From: Cynocephalus volans
Taxonomy: Eukaryota > Chordata > Mammalia > Dermoptera > Cynocephalidae
Reading direction: 5' to 3'
DNA: 64,000 bases
Assembly (NCBI RefSeq): GCF_027409185.1
Contig: NC_084474.1
Location: forward strand, 93,003,005 to 93,067,004
Under the pieces are notes generated by a model. That model had not been told where the DNA came from and made no database searches. It saw only the letters and a list, made by a program, of their open reading frames with translations. Positions 46,628 to 57,093 of this stretch are shown in pieces. Made by a program: the position numbers and the translations under genes. Position 1 is the first letter of the stretch. Each line of letters starts with the position of its first letter.

Positions 46628-47139
46628 CTAACACACGAGAATGGCAATCAGTATTAGAACACACATAAAGGAGTTTCATGCCCACACTAACAATTTTTCC
46701 TTTTGGTTATTTATTTTTTTGTTTCTTTCCCACCAGTTCTAAGGAATACTTCTTTCTTCTTTATCATTTTCTCAGTGCTCAGCCCCATCTTGTAAGTTAT
46801 GAGGCTCTTTTTCCCCCAAAAGATTCAGATCTCTGGCTACTCATCACTCTAATACCCTAAGGAATGGGTCAATGAACAGAAGCTCATGTAAGAAGCTAAG
46901 CTACACAGATGTCAGAGTTGGAAAGCAGGACTTTTTTTTTCCTTCTCCTCTAGTGCTTCCAAGCAGATCACAGTACCCTCACAGTTCAAAAATGTCAATC
47001 CTGTCAACACAGGTTAGAATAAACAATAGCACTTTTCCTCAAGTGTTCTCTCCCAGGTACTTTCAAAAGCGTCATGAGGCTGGCAAAAAAGATGTCACTG
47101 TTGCCCCAGGTGCAAGGTGGTAGCCTTGCTTTGCAACCT

Positions 47140-47568
47140 GCTGTGGACTGGATTTCCCCCAAACTCATTGAAAGTGTTAGAATCCCCATTCTGACAGTGT
47201 TAAGAGAGTGGGAAATCCTATTATGGTAGTTGAGAGGGGGAGGCTTCAGGAGGTGATTAGATTGTGAGGACCATGCCCTAGCAAATAGATTAATCCTCTG
47301 ATGGTTTAATGGTGGTCAGGTGGTCATGGGCGTGGCTCTGAGGACTTTAAAAGGAGGTGTGAAGCGATCGCTCTCTCCTGTTTTGGCCTTTCTCACACGG
47401 TGGTGCCTTGCATCCCTGAAGTCACCACTAAAGAAGGCCCTCGTCAAATGTGTTCCTTGGACTTTGAACTTCCCAGCCTCTGGAACTGTGAACAAATATT
47501 ATTTCTTTACAAATTACCCAGGTTCAGTATTTCTGTTATAAGCAATAGAAACAAATTAATACAGAACA
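47140..47568 (+). mobile_element. ERVL-MaLR solo LTR
   Basis: 'TGCTGTGGACTGGATTTCC', 'GAGGTGATTAGATTGTGAGG', 'CCTTGGACTTTGAACTTCCC' and 'TTACAAATTACCCAGGTTC', ending TTAATACAGAACA. Diverged, no internal region. Confidence 0.72.
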
Positions 47569-47982
47569 CATTCTAACTACAATTAAAAACTCCTTAATTT
47601 TAAACTTCAAATTTTAATTATTGTCATTCCTACGAGGACTGAATATGTAATGACTAAGACACCAAATTATACATGCAATATAAATAAAGCCAGTAAGAAA
47701 ATGATAGAGCTACCTATACTTGGGTCAGCACGCAAAGGGTAACATCTGGCCAAAGTAAAATGGTTAAAAAAGTAGCTCCTATAAAATCACCATATAAAAT
47801 CTTAACTCTGAATGCTTTTGTTTCCCGTAGAGTTTTTTGTTTCTATAAACTTGGCTTTGGGTTCATGTAAGTTCATCCTTATAAACTTTGGTTCTGTTAT
47901 GGGAGTACAGTTAAAAAAAAAAAAAATTGAATGGATTAACTGTACTTTGCATGAAACATCACAACTTTCAAGCAGCTTTTTC

Positions 47983-48143
47983 GGGCCGAGCCCGTGGCAC
48001 ACTCGGGAGAGTGCAGTGCTGGGAGCGCAGCGACGCTCCCGCTGCGGGTTCGGATCCTATATAGGAGTGGCCGGTGCACTCACTGGCTGAGTACCGGTCA
48101 CGAAAAAGGCAAAAAAACAAATAAACAAACAAACAAACAAAAA
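47983..48143 (+). repeat. tRNA-derived SINE, hairpin subtype, perfect TSD
   Basis: GGGCCGAGCCCGTGGCACAC, GGGAGCGCAGCGACGCTCCC, GGTTCGGATCCTATATAGG and ACCGGTCACGAAAAAGG, with an (AAAC)n tail. Perfect 14-bp duplication CAAGCAGCTTTTTC (47969-47982 and 48144-48157). Same subtype as at 18.1 kb. Confidence 0.93.
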
Positions 48144-48159
48144 CAAGCAGCTTTTTCCA

Positions 48160-48441
48160 CACTGAGGATTTATAAGAAGTTGTTGCAGAGACTGCTAGTA
48201 AGTACACTAAAAAAGTAAAAGGCGAAAGATTTATGCGATCTGAAGAGAAACCAGAGTATAAGTACACTAAAAAAGTGTGCTCAACCCTACAACTCAACAA
48301 TCAAAAAACAAACAACCGGATTAAAAAACAGGCAAAGGACTTGAATAGACATTTCTCTAGGGATAGACAAATGGCCAAAAAGAACACGAGAAGATGCTCG
48401 ATATCTGTATTTGAAATGCAAACCAAACCCATGATGAGATA
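48160..48441 (+). repeat. Old L1 ORF2 fragment (left)
   Basis: 'AACTCAACAATCAAAAAACA', 'GCAAAGGACTTGAATAGACA' and 'CACGAGAAGATGCTCGATA'. Continues right of the SINE at 48.62 kb, stops at the composite element, and resumes at 51.02 kb. Confidence 0.8.
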
Positions 48442-48621
48442 GGGCTGGCCCCGTGGCTCACTCAGGAGAGTGCGGTGCTAGGAGTGCCAAGGCTGCGGGT
48501 TCGGATCCTACATAGGGATGGCTGGTGTGCTCACTGGCTGAGCGTGGTGTGGACCACACCGTGCTGAGGGTTGCGATCCCCTTACCGGTCAGAAAAAAGA
48601 AAAAAAAAAAAAAAAAAAAAA
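48442..48621 (+). repeat. Dimeric tRNA-derived SINE with TSD
   Basis: GGGCTGGCCCCGTGGCTCAC opens the first unit. GCGGGTTCGGATCCTACATA and GGCTGGTGTGCTCACTGGCT link to the second, ending TTACCGGTCAG and a long A-tail. Perfect 13-bp duplication CCATGATGAGATA (48429-48441 and 48622-48634). Confidence 0.92.
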
Positions 48622-48890
48622 CCATGATGAGATAAAGCCTGTTAACATGACTACTGTCAACAAAAGAAAACAAAACAAAAAAAAGCAACCCACCCAGCAA
48701 ACTCAGAAAAGAACAAGTGTTGGTGAGGATGTGGAGAAACAGGAGCCTTTGTGCACTGTTGGTGGGAAGGGAAGATGGTGCAGCTGCCGTGTGAAACAGC
48801 ATGGCGGTTCCTCAAAGACTGCAAAAAGAACTACCGTAGGTTTCAGGAATTCCACTTCTGGGTAGATTCCCAAAACAACTGAAAACAGGG
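48622..48890 (+). repeat. Old L1 ORF2 fragment (middle)
   Basis: 'GGTGAGGATGTGGAGAAACA', 'GCACTGTTGGTGGGAAGGG' and 'AACTACCGTAGGTTTCAGGA' are L1 ORF2 3' patterns. The body ends at the target duplication of the composite element (48891-48904). Confidence 0.82.
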
Positions 48891-48900
48891 TCTTGAAAAG

Positions 48901-48929
<29 letters not shown>
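48901..48929. repeat. (TA)n microsatellite at retroposon tail
   Basis: About 14 TA repeats continuous with the A-rich tail of copy B. Probably expanded from the tail and the target sequence GATAT. Confidence 0.9.
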
Positions 48930-48931
<2 letters not shown>

Positions 48932-51010
48932 AAAATTTATTTTATTTATTGAATCAAAATCGATTATACATATTTTGGGGGTTGAACACTGAGATATGTT
49001 GATCAAATCAATATTACTAGCATATATATTGTTACAAATCATAATTATCCTTTATGCCCCTTGTCCAGTCTCTCCCCTTACCCCATTCTCTCCTTCTCCC
49101 CCCTCTAATTACCCTAGATTTCTTCTCTCCTTCTGAAAGAATAATGGTTACTCTGTTAACTTGTTGCCTAGATGATCTGTCCAATGCTGAGAGATGTGAT
49201 CAGGTCCCCCAATATTATCATAGAGCAGATGTTTCTTCTGTCACTCTGAAATGGGTTTTGTAGAGAGAGGCATCCTCTTCTTTTCTTTGCCTCTGCTGGT
49301 GACCCTTCTTGGGTGAATGCACTCCAGTGGTTGGAAGCCATCTGCATGGTGGTTGTGGTGTCTAGCCGCTTTTGCAGCAGCCATGGTTATTGTGGTGGCT
49401 GTGGTGGGCCATCCACGTGGAGGTGCTGTTTTTGGCATGCTCCTTGGCACTGGCGGTATGCCTGGTTGTGGGGTGTGTTTGGTCCCCTTCTCCATGCCTC
49501 TGGTTCCTAGGCAGGCCCCAAAGCGCTGGCGCCATGTGCCTGGTTGTGGGAGAGGGGTCCAGTCCTCTTCTCCAAGTCCTGGGTCCCTGGGAGGGCCCTG
49601 AGGTACTGGTGCAGTGTGCCTGGTTGTGGGAGGAAGGTCCAGTCCCCTTCTCCATACCTTGGGTACCCAGGTGGACCCCGAGGTGCTGGCATTTTGTGCC
49701 TGGTGCAGGAGGAGGGTCCAGTCCCCTTCTGCATGCCTCTGGTCCGGTTGGGCCCTGAAGTGCTGGCACGGTGTCCCTGGTTGTGGGAGAAAGGTCCAGT
49801 CCCCTTCTCCTTGCCTTGGGTGCCTGGGTGGGCCCTGAGGTACTGGCATGGTGTGCCTGGTTATGGGAGAAAGGTCCGGTCCCCTTCTCCATATCCCGGG
49901 TCCCTGGGTAAGCCCCAAGGCACTTGCTCAGTGTGCCTGGTTGTGGGAGAGAGGTCTGGTCCCCTTCTCCTTGCCTCTGGTCCCTGGGCAGGCCCCAGGG
50001 TGCTGGAGTGGTGTGCCTGGTTGTGGGAGGGGGGGGGGTCCAGTCCCCTTCTCCATGCTTCAGGTGCCTAGGCTGGCCCTGAGGCACTGGTGAAGTTTGC
50101 CTGGAAGTAGGAGTGGGGTCCGGTCCCCCGATCCAAGCCTCCAGTTTCCAGGCAGGCCCCAAGGTGCTGGTGGTGTGCCTGGGCCGGAACTAATTTTTTG
50201 TCTTTTGCTTCTAACACGGGGGAACTTCCTGTGGGAACCAGTACTTGAGTGTGTGGTTGTTTAAATTGCTACTTTGCTGCTGTTTCCCTAGGGAAGGCTT
50301 TTTGTGCAGCTCAGGGTTTAATGGTTGACCTTATAGGTACTTCTGGCTCTCCAGAGACCCGGTGGTTCTGTGCTCTGTAGAAACTCTGATCTGGGCCTGA
50401 GTTTTTTCATCAAACCACACCCCATGCAATTCTGCATTCCCGACCAGTCTCCTCTGAGTGGTCCTGCACTGATTGGGGGATGGATCGGCTGTCCTTGCTG
50501 TGTCCCAGTGTTCTCCAGGTGGGCCCGTCTCCCCCACTGCCCATGCTGCAAACACTTCCCATGGGATGGGCCCTGCGCCGGTCCCTTGCGATGACTCAGT
50601 GGCCTCTGAGTGGCTCTCTTTTTTCAGTTGTTCTGGCTCCTCGCTCCTGCGTGGGTCCACGTGAACCCTATTAGTGGTCTTGCTGTCCTGGGGCCGCCAA
50701 GGCCTTCTTCTCCCCTGCCGACTCCAAGTAACTCCATCTGAAGGGCACAGCTGCGGATTCTGCCGGCTCCTGCTCCATGCTCTTATCAGCTTGAGCTTTA
50801 AAGCAGCCGCAGCCTGAAATGCTCAGAGCAGCTTTTTCTTTCTCTCATCATAATTTCTTCTGCCTACATGAACTCCGTAGGTCTCTCCTCCTCTTCCCCT
50901 GAGCTCCAGCGGCCCCAGCTTGGCTGATGTTACATTTTTATAGTTGTAAATTGGTTGATTTGTGGGAGAGAGTGATGCTGCGGACCGTCTATTCCACCAT
51001 CTTGATTGGA
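48905..51010 (-). mobile_element. Composite L1-derived retroposon with long VNTR, copy B
   Basis: Minus-sense copy of the element at 10.9-12.4 kb, about 2.1 kb long. A perfect 14-bp duplication TCTTGAAAAGATAT flanks it (48891-48904 and 51011-51024). Read in minus sense it has: an AAGATGGTGGAATAGAC head; 5'UTR-like sequence collinear with copy A for about 800 bp; a ten-landmark tandem array; a linker; the L1-endonuclease-like remnant (about 49.17-49.23 kb); and a 3'UTR ending AATAAA-rich with a (TA)n tail. It lies inside an old L1, in sense with PTK2. The array leaves minus frames of 225 and 266 codons open, but the unit of about 80 bp is not a multiple of three and the frames rotate, so no protein is implied. 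Confidence 0.85.
49455..50190 (-). repeat. VNTR of about 80-bp units in copy B
   Basis: The landmark CCTGG (followed by TTGTGGGAGA in most units) falls at 49461, 49539, 49619, 49699, 49776, 49856, 49936, 50016, 50100 and 50178, with spacings of 77-84 bp and a mode of 80. Units share GGTCCAGTCCCCTTCTCCAT and GGGCCCTGAGGTACTGG-type phrases. This gives nine intervals against two in copy A, which accounts for nearly all of the length difference between the copies. Confidence 0.92.
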
Positions 51011-51024
51011 TCTTGAAAAGATAT

Positions 51025-51480
51025 TTGTATGCTCATGTTCGTGGCAGCATGATTCACGATAACCAAAAGGCAGAAGCAACCCAAGTGTCCATTGATGGAT
51101 GAATGGATTAAACAAACTGTAGTTTGTACATATGATGGAATATCACTCAGCCTTAAAAAGGAAGGAAATTCTGACACATGCTACAACATGGATGAGTCTT
51201 GAGGACATTATGCTGAGTGAAATAAGCAAGTCACAAAAAGACCAAATACAGTGTGATTCTGCTTACATGACATACCTAACCAAGTAGCCAAATTCACATA
51301 GAAGAAAGTAGAGTGGTAGTGTTAGGGGCTGGAGAGAGGGAGAGTGGGGGAGTTTTTGTTTAAGGGGTACAGAGTTTCAGTTCTACGAGGAAAAAGTTCT
51401 GGAGATCCATCCTTTTCCAGAGCATTTGTTACTATATCCCAGGATCCCACCCCATGGAACACAATTTGGAAAATGTTAGT
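51025..51480 (+). repeat. Old L1 fragment (right)
   Basis: 'GCAGCATGATTCACGATAAC', 'AAGTGTCCATTGATGGATGA', 'TGGAATATCACTCAGCCTTA' and 'GAATAAGCAAGTCACAAAAAG'-like order are the ORF2 end and 3'UTR of the L1 interrupted by copy B. Confidence 0.8.
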
Positions 51481-51685
51481 CTACTGGCCTGATATTTTTA
51501 TTTGTCTTCTTACTCTTTTTTAAAAAAAAATTCCATGATCATCTATGTACTCACCCCTCAGTGTAAGGAAAACAACATAGATACCCCCCCCCCCCGTGTA
51601 CCTTTCCTCAACTGCCTCTCCCTCAGAGGTTCAGTATCAGGTCATTTATGTGTGTGTGTGTGGGGGGGTATATATATACACATAC

Positions 51686-51772
51686 TTTTTTTTTTTTGCT
51701 GGCATGGGGATCCAAATCATGACCTTGGGGTTACAAGGCTGCTCTCTCACCAACTGAGCTCACCAGCCAGCC
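51686..51772 (-). repeat. tRNA-derived SINE monomer
   Basis: A T-run, GCTGGCATGGGGATCCAAAT, CATGACCTTGGGGTTACAAG, ending CACCAGCCAGCC. Preceded by (TG)n, G7 and (TA)n tracts. Confidence 0.8.
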
Positions 51773-52160
51773 TAGATACAGCATCTCAATTTGATAATTA
51801 TCCTTCCTGTACATATCATCACTACAACATCACTACACCTCCCTAAGCCTTACAGGACTATTTTGCATGTTTTTCAACTTTGTATAAATGGCATCATACG
51901 GTACGTATTCTTTTCCAGCTTGATTTTTTTACTCAAGATTATATTTATGAACAATAATTTAAAAGACTCTGCATTGCTTCAAGACATTCCCATCCTAATG
52001 TTTAATGACAGGAGAAAACAAGATGGAAACAGCAGTTCATAACGATCATCATTCTTAATAACATTGTCACTGTATGGTGCCTAGAGACTTCAACTGCTCC
52101 CACAGCTTCCAGTGGGAGACAAGAACATTTCTGCTGGAACATGACATGACTACGTTTTAC

Positions 52161-52316
52161 CTTCACCATAGGAACGTACTCCTCTGGTGGGGCTGGCTGG
52201 ATTTTACTGGACATCTCGATGACTGCTTTCACCAGGCCCGTCACATTCTCATAAACCTTGTCATTGGACCGGTCCAGGTTGGCAGTAGGAGGAGGGCTGA
52301 TTTCCTGGGGCTGAAG
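52161..52316 (-). CDS. PTK2: FAK exon: Ser910/Tyr925 and FAT start
   Basis: 156 nt, phase 0 on both sides, 52 residues beginning LQPQEISPPPTANLD and ending EEYVPMVK. It holds the proline-directed Ser910 site (EIS-PPP, an ERK target in the family) and Tyr925 in VYENV, the Src-phosphorylated Grb2-SH2 docking site. The first focal-adhesion-targeting helix starts here. The residue numbers follow when the reading frame is anchored at the C-terminus (219 residues to the end of the protein), and they land exactly on the known sites. Splice sites: TTGTCAG|CTTCAG and GTGAAG|GTAAAA. The sequence reads as fully conserved. Confidence 0.98.
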
Positions 52317-53528
52317 CTGACAATACAGAAGCCGGTCATTTCTCTACTCTCCAGTAGATGGCGTAATATCACCACAATTAAGTTAGAGAGGGTCTTTAAA
52401 AGAGATCAAAGCAGATAGCTTAAGATAATTTTGTTTGTTCGAGATAAAGCTCAGATTGAGGATGACAGTAATTCATCCAAGTGATAAATAAATGAGGCAA
52501 ATTTTTTTCTAGCTTTGAGCTCAGTTAAAGGAAATGAGATGGAATCATACACACTACACTAAAACCCCCAGATTCTTTCAGATATCTGATTCAAAGTCCC
52601 TCCCTCTTGCACCAAATCATTCACCACAAGAGAAATTTTAGAGAAAGTTACTTACTTGGCAAACGTTCTACATTAAGTCTCTAAAAATTTCTACTTAGTT
52701 TAAATTCTGCAGTAAATATTGTACGCAATGAATACATGTGTTCTTTTTACAATTATAAAAAGCTGACACACAGTCTGCTTTAAGCAGACACCATGTGTTT
52801 GCAGAGTGCTATTGAAGTCAAAGCAGCAGCGGTGAGGCCAGGAGCCTTGGCTCCAGCCTTCTGCACTGTCCGTGCAGTGCGTTTGTGTCTACATGCCTCA
52901 GCGCCCCACTTGAGCAATAGCAATGAAGGGGAGATGAAACCACAGATGTAAAAATTCCCGCCCAGGGCCTGGACACAGAGGGGACATTTAATGTTACCCT
53001 AAATCATGTGAGCACTGGAGGTGGATTAACATGAGGGCCCTTGGGAACTCTTCAACAGTATTTAAAAATTCAAATTGGTTAGAATTACACTAGGCACAAA
53101 AAGAACAGGATGCATGTGTGTGTGTGTTTATACACATATAAATATCTACAAGGACTAAACTACAGTACCTAATATTTGCTCATGATGAGCCTGCTGCCAG
53201 TGCTCAGTCTAAACATAAGCTCCCTTTCCTGAGCTTTGAGTGCCTCTGCCCAAATAGTCTGCAACAGATTAATTCTGTTCTTGGTTGTTCCCATGTCTGG
53301 GTGTGAGATAGAAACTAGACAAGAATAATTCATTCACTGCAAAGATGGTCATGTCTCATTGTCTGGCAAACAGAAATACAGTTTTTGGCACCTGGCAGTC
53401 ATGAGAGGTGACGGACCAAGCACAAGCACCCTCCCCCTGGCTTCCCATTTCCCGCTCCAGAGTCTCATGCAAAGAGCTGGGTGTGGTAAAGAGAGCTGGA
53501 CAGACACACAGAGACATGGTGTGCTTAC

Positions 53529-53537
53529 CCTCCACGG
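53529..53537 (-). CDS. PTK2: FAK neuronal microexon, Pro-Trp-Arg (alternative)
   Basis: In minus sense the sequence reads CGACAATAG|CCGTGGAGG|GTAAGC: a 9-nt exon, CCG TGG AGG, encoding Pro-Trp-Arg, with AG acceptor and consensus GTAAGC donor. It falls between the exons ending at residue 903 (..NEGVK) and starting at 904 (LQPQ..), both phase 0. That is exactly where the brain-enriched FAK+ isoform is known to gain PWR. About 20-70 nt upstream (53560-53608) the transcript is pyrimidine-rich with TTTCTT and CTTTCTCT motifs, as expected for PTBP1-repressed neural microexons. Too short for any open-frame scan; found by searching for the known insertion. Confidence 0.9.
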
Positions 53538-53559
53538 CTATTGTCGAACAGAAGGTGAG

Positions 53560-53608
53560 GAAAAGTTAAAGGAATTTATCAGAGAAAGGGAAAAAAGAAA
53601 AACAATAT
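53560..53608 (-). promoter_or_regulatory. PTK2: Pyrimidine-rich splicing control tract
   Basis: In PTK2 sense this is T/C-dominated with TTTTCTTTTTTCCCTTTCTC. It sits just upstream of the PWR microexon acceptor. PTB-family binding is inferred from motif type, not shown. Confidence 0.5.
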
Positions 53609-55499
53609 TAATAAAGGCGGCAGACAAAACCCCCATAAAAACACATGAGCAGAACAAAAAAGAGCTAGTTTCGAAGCCTGCCTATCAGCTCTCAGCTCGC
53701 TGGTTATCAAAGCATATTTGCTTCTGCCATCTGTTCAGTGCCCCAGCACATTAAATAAAGAGGTCTGTCATGCACCATGCTCGTTTTCATGAAATAAATG
53801 AGGAAAACATGCAAAGCCTGAGAGTAACGATCCGGCAGCAGTGCAAGAATCAACAGAATTAGGGCTCTTCAAAAAGGGAGGAGGAGGATATATGCTTTTA
53901 ATTACTGAAAACTGCCTGTCTGAATCCTGCGAGATTCAGGAGAAACGGCACGACCGTCAGTTCCTGCCCCTGGCCCCTCAATGTCCTCACTAATCTGATG
54001 CTTTATCGAGCCAGTACACGTTTTGAGGAGTCTTAAATTTAGAGGTTTCAATCCTCCACCATATGTTTACTGTGCACTAGAAAGGAGGTAATTTATAACT
54101 GCATCATTTCTAAGAGATGACTTCCTGTTTTTTATTATTTGCACTAAGAACCATGGCACAGTCTTTTCCAGAACTTTGCAGAATGTGCCACTTCAAACTT
54201 CATTGACACAGAAAGGCCCGGGGCTTCCTGAGGAGGGCACCACAGGGAGCATTCCATCAAGAACGGTGACAATTCTGCAGATCTAGGAGGTGGAGGGAGG
54301 TTTATTTGAACCTGTGTAAAGCTTCCATTCTTTTGTACTTTACCCTTTGCCCAGCTCTTGTCATAAAAGGCCACTGTCATAATGCTTCTAGGGACCATTC
54401 ACAGTGACATTCTAGAAGCAAAGCTTAGTTTGGACAGACATCTGTCATTGGTTTCCTATGTTCTGGAGCTTGACAACATTGAAACTCCTTGGCTGGCAGT
54501 TAATAACAAACCACTGCCCACAGCCAATTCCAACCACTCAGGTTGATGCTTAAAGGCTCAGAGGATTAAAAACCGAAACATAAAGCCACCAAGAAAAAAG
54601 AGATTGATTCCTGGCTAAATGTTATTTGGATGAATTATTTTAGTTATATATAGTTAAAAGTAAGCACTTTTTAAAATTAAAACAACATTTTTTTAAAGGC
54701 TGGATTTGATAACTTCTACCAGATAATGAAAAAATACAGGCATATATTTCACATTTGTTAATTACTTAAAAATCTTTACTTAATATTTCTTGAGTAAAAA
54801 TATTGTTTCCATCAAGATTTCTACTTGTTTAATACCCTGTAAGAGGGTATTCCCAATTTTATTTATTCATTATGTTATTCCAACTGTGAAAAATGAACAT
54901 ATGTCAGAATTCTAAGGTGGTAACTGATCTACTTCTAAGGTTGGTTTTTCAATATAAATCAAGTCATTTTGAAAGTCTGCTCTTATGGTTTGTGAAAATA
55001 AAAAAGTTTACTAACCTAATTTCCTCCCTCTTTCCTTTTTAAAAATTTATTTGAAGAAATCACATTAGGAAGGGTAGTGTCCTTCCTTGATTCTCCCCTG
55101 AGAATACCCAGGGTGCTGCTGACAGAGCCACGGGGAGGCATCCCTGGGAGTGGAGGCCCGGGGAGCTGGGGAGGCTGCTCCCACTTCCAGGAGCTACCCA
55201 CTCGCCAGCATGTGCTCTTGGCACCAAGGCCCGGGGCAGTGGCTCCTCTGGCCCAGCTATCCTGGCACTATGCCTGGCAGGGAGGCTAGTCCATGTCAGT
55301 GTCAGCCCGCTCACTCTATGGCCACCTTCTGAATAAACCCCAGCCCTCTGAGCTGCAGGCTGACTCTTACTCTGTGCCTGAAGATGACAGTTTTCTCTTC
55401 TCCAGGACTAACTCTGACTCCTCTGAGAGGACAGTACACGTACTTCTAACCAGGACTCAGCCAGAGGTGGTTTTGGAGGTGGGACTCTTGAACAGAAGC

Positions 55500-55712
55500 A
55501 CACATGTGCAGCCAGCCAGATCTACGACTAATGCTGGCTCAGCTATGTGGGGGCTGTGTAGCCCTGAACAACCTGCCTCACCTCTGTGAGCCTCAGCTGC
55601 CTCATGAAAATAACACCACCACCAGTCTTACGAAGCTGATGTGAGGATTTAAAGGCCTGTCACAGCACTTGGCACAGGGAAAGCACTCAATAAACAGTGG
55701 CTATTGGTACAA
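55500..55712 (+). repeat. MIR SINE
   Basis: 'GAGCCTCAGCTGCCTCATGA', 'TGATGTGAGGATTTAAAGGC', 'CTTGGCACAGGGAAAGCACT' and 'CAATAAACAGTGGCTATTGG' give a long plus-sense MIR, antisense to PTK2. Confidence 0.75.
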
Positions 55713-56655
55713 CAAAGTTTATTTTAACCCGATGCCACATTTATCAGATTTTAAGATGCCACCACTATAAGATGCAACCTTTATTTATGCACCAAGAAAG
55801 AAACAAATGCTGCCCATTAAACCAATACACTATTCCAATTTTACAGATATTAAAATGTGAAAAAGATGTCTATCAGATTGAGAAACGGGATGCATTTAAG
55901 AGTAGTGGAGAGCAGAAAGACCCCCTCTCCTTGAACTGGCCAGGCTAGGGAGGGAGAGACCCCCTTCTTCACTTCCCAGAAAGGAAAGCCACTCCTCAGC
56001 CACGTGAGTGACTCCAGCACTCTGCAGGGGTATGGTGGGGACCCAGGAGTGTCAGAGACACTGATGGCTCCAGATGCACACCCCTTGGGGGCAGGCAGCA
56101 ACTGAAGAGGCTCCCAAACCAAGGAGAAGCTTGTGGTTCTCTGCACGGTCGAATACTCCCCTGGGTCTGAGGACATATCTTCCTAGTGCACGTAGCTTTG
56201 ACAAATACAATTCTGACTCCAGGTGGAAAATAATGTCCATTTTCCATGAAGCCACAATTAGAAACTTGGAGGCAGTGAGGATACAGAAGGTCCTCATTCA
56301 CCCCAGGCATCCTGGCTTCATTAATTTTTAAAACCGGAAGAACCTCAGCACTTTATTCCAAACAAACTTCCTGCGTGATTGGAGGAAGATGGATGCGGAA
56401 AGTTAGGATCTCAGTTCCTAAAATCTACCACACTGAGAGAAAAACAGAAAAGGAAATGTTCATGTAAAGCTCTTCCCTGCCTCTCAGAAGGGTTAAGAAC
56501 CAGGCCAGCCGACTCTTGGACCCACTGCAATCCTACTCTGCACCAGCCCTATTTTCAGCCCCGACTCCACTCTATGATACAAATGTCATCAACAAGAACT
56601 GAGGGACTCCACAAACCCCGCGAGCAGAGTGTGCTGCACAGGCTCACATGCCCAC

Positions 56656-56762
56656 CTTGACGCCCTCATTGTAACTGTCCCCAGGGCTGCTCAGGCTGGC
56701 AAGGCTGCCCAGGTGACCAGGGGCTCCAGGCCGTGGTGGTTTCTTTGGTGGAGCTGCAGGAT
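56656..56762 (-). CDS. PTK2: FAK exon: third proline-rich region
   Basis: 107 nt completing a split Asp codon and encoding DPAAPPKKPPRPGAPGHLG through DSYNEGVK (residues about 868-903). The APPKKPPRP stretch is the C-terminal proline-rich SH3-binding site of FAK, which in the family docks proteins such as the RhoGAP GRAF, ASAP1 and p130Cas. The Ser/Leu-rich segment after it is a flexible linker to the FAT domain. Splice sites: TTTTACTAG|ATCCTG and GTCAAG|GTGGGC. One residue differs from the human sequence as I remember it (SSPGDS here, SSPADS there). The exon ends in phase 0, which lets the PWR microexon be added without frameshift. Confidence 0.97.
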
Positions 56763-57093
56763 CTAGTAAAATGGAATAATTCCCATTAAGTGATGTTTAT
56801 GTTAATAAGGAGAAAGTAAACAACTCTCAAACATACACCAATTGGCATTATTACAACAGTCACTAATTTTGCATTCTAAAGAGGCATTTCTGATGCATTA
56901 TAGCAATAAATTCTGCTTTACAATATTCTAGTCATGGGCTGACTGTGGTAAACACTGCACTTGCTGTGGTCTGTAGAAGGAAAGTGATAAAAAATCATGA
57001 GGGCATTCTAAAGCTAGGATGCTACAAAAGTTTAAAACTTGCTCCTGCCAAATTATACAAACTTCTTTACACACAGTTCACGTCTTCATTTAC

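Larger units (their letters stand above)
46628..52160 (-). other. PTK2: PTK2 intron carrying the composite retroposon
   Basis: A 5.5-kb intron between the Tyr925 exon and the EVGL exon. Much of it is transposon: a MaLR LTR, two recent SINEs, an old L1 and, nested in that L1, the VNTR-bearing composite element (2.1 kb). The composite lies in sense orientation with PTK2 transcription, so its AATAAA-bearing tail is a possible premature polyadenylation site. Confidence 0.85.
52317..56655 (-). other. PTK2: PTK2 intron region hosting the PWR microexon
   Basis: 4.3 kb between the proline-rich exon and the Tyr925 exon, mostly unique and unusually poor in young transposons. It contains the 9-nt microexon and a MIR. 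From 54.4 to 55.0 kb it is AT-rich with nothing recognised. Confidence 0.85.

Noticed and set aside
49241-50162. 225- and 266-codon minus-strand frames with repeated 'EGDWT' peptides
   Set aside because: They are translations of the VNTR in copy B. The unit is about 80 bp, so the repeat peptide shifts frame from unit to unit. No start context and no conserved protein.
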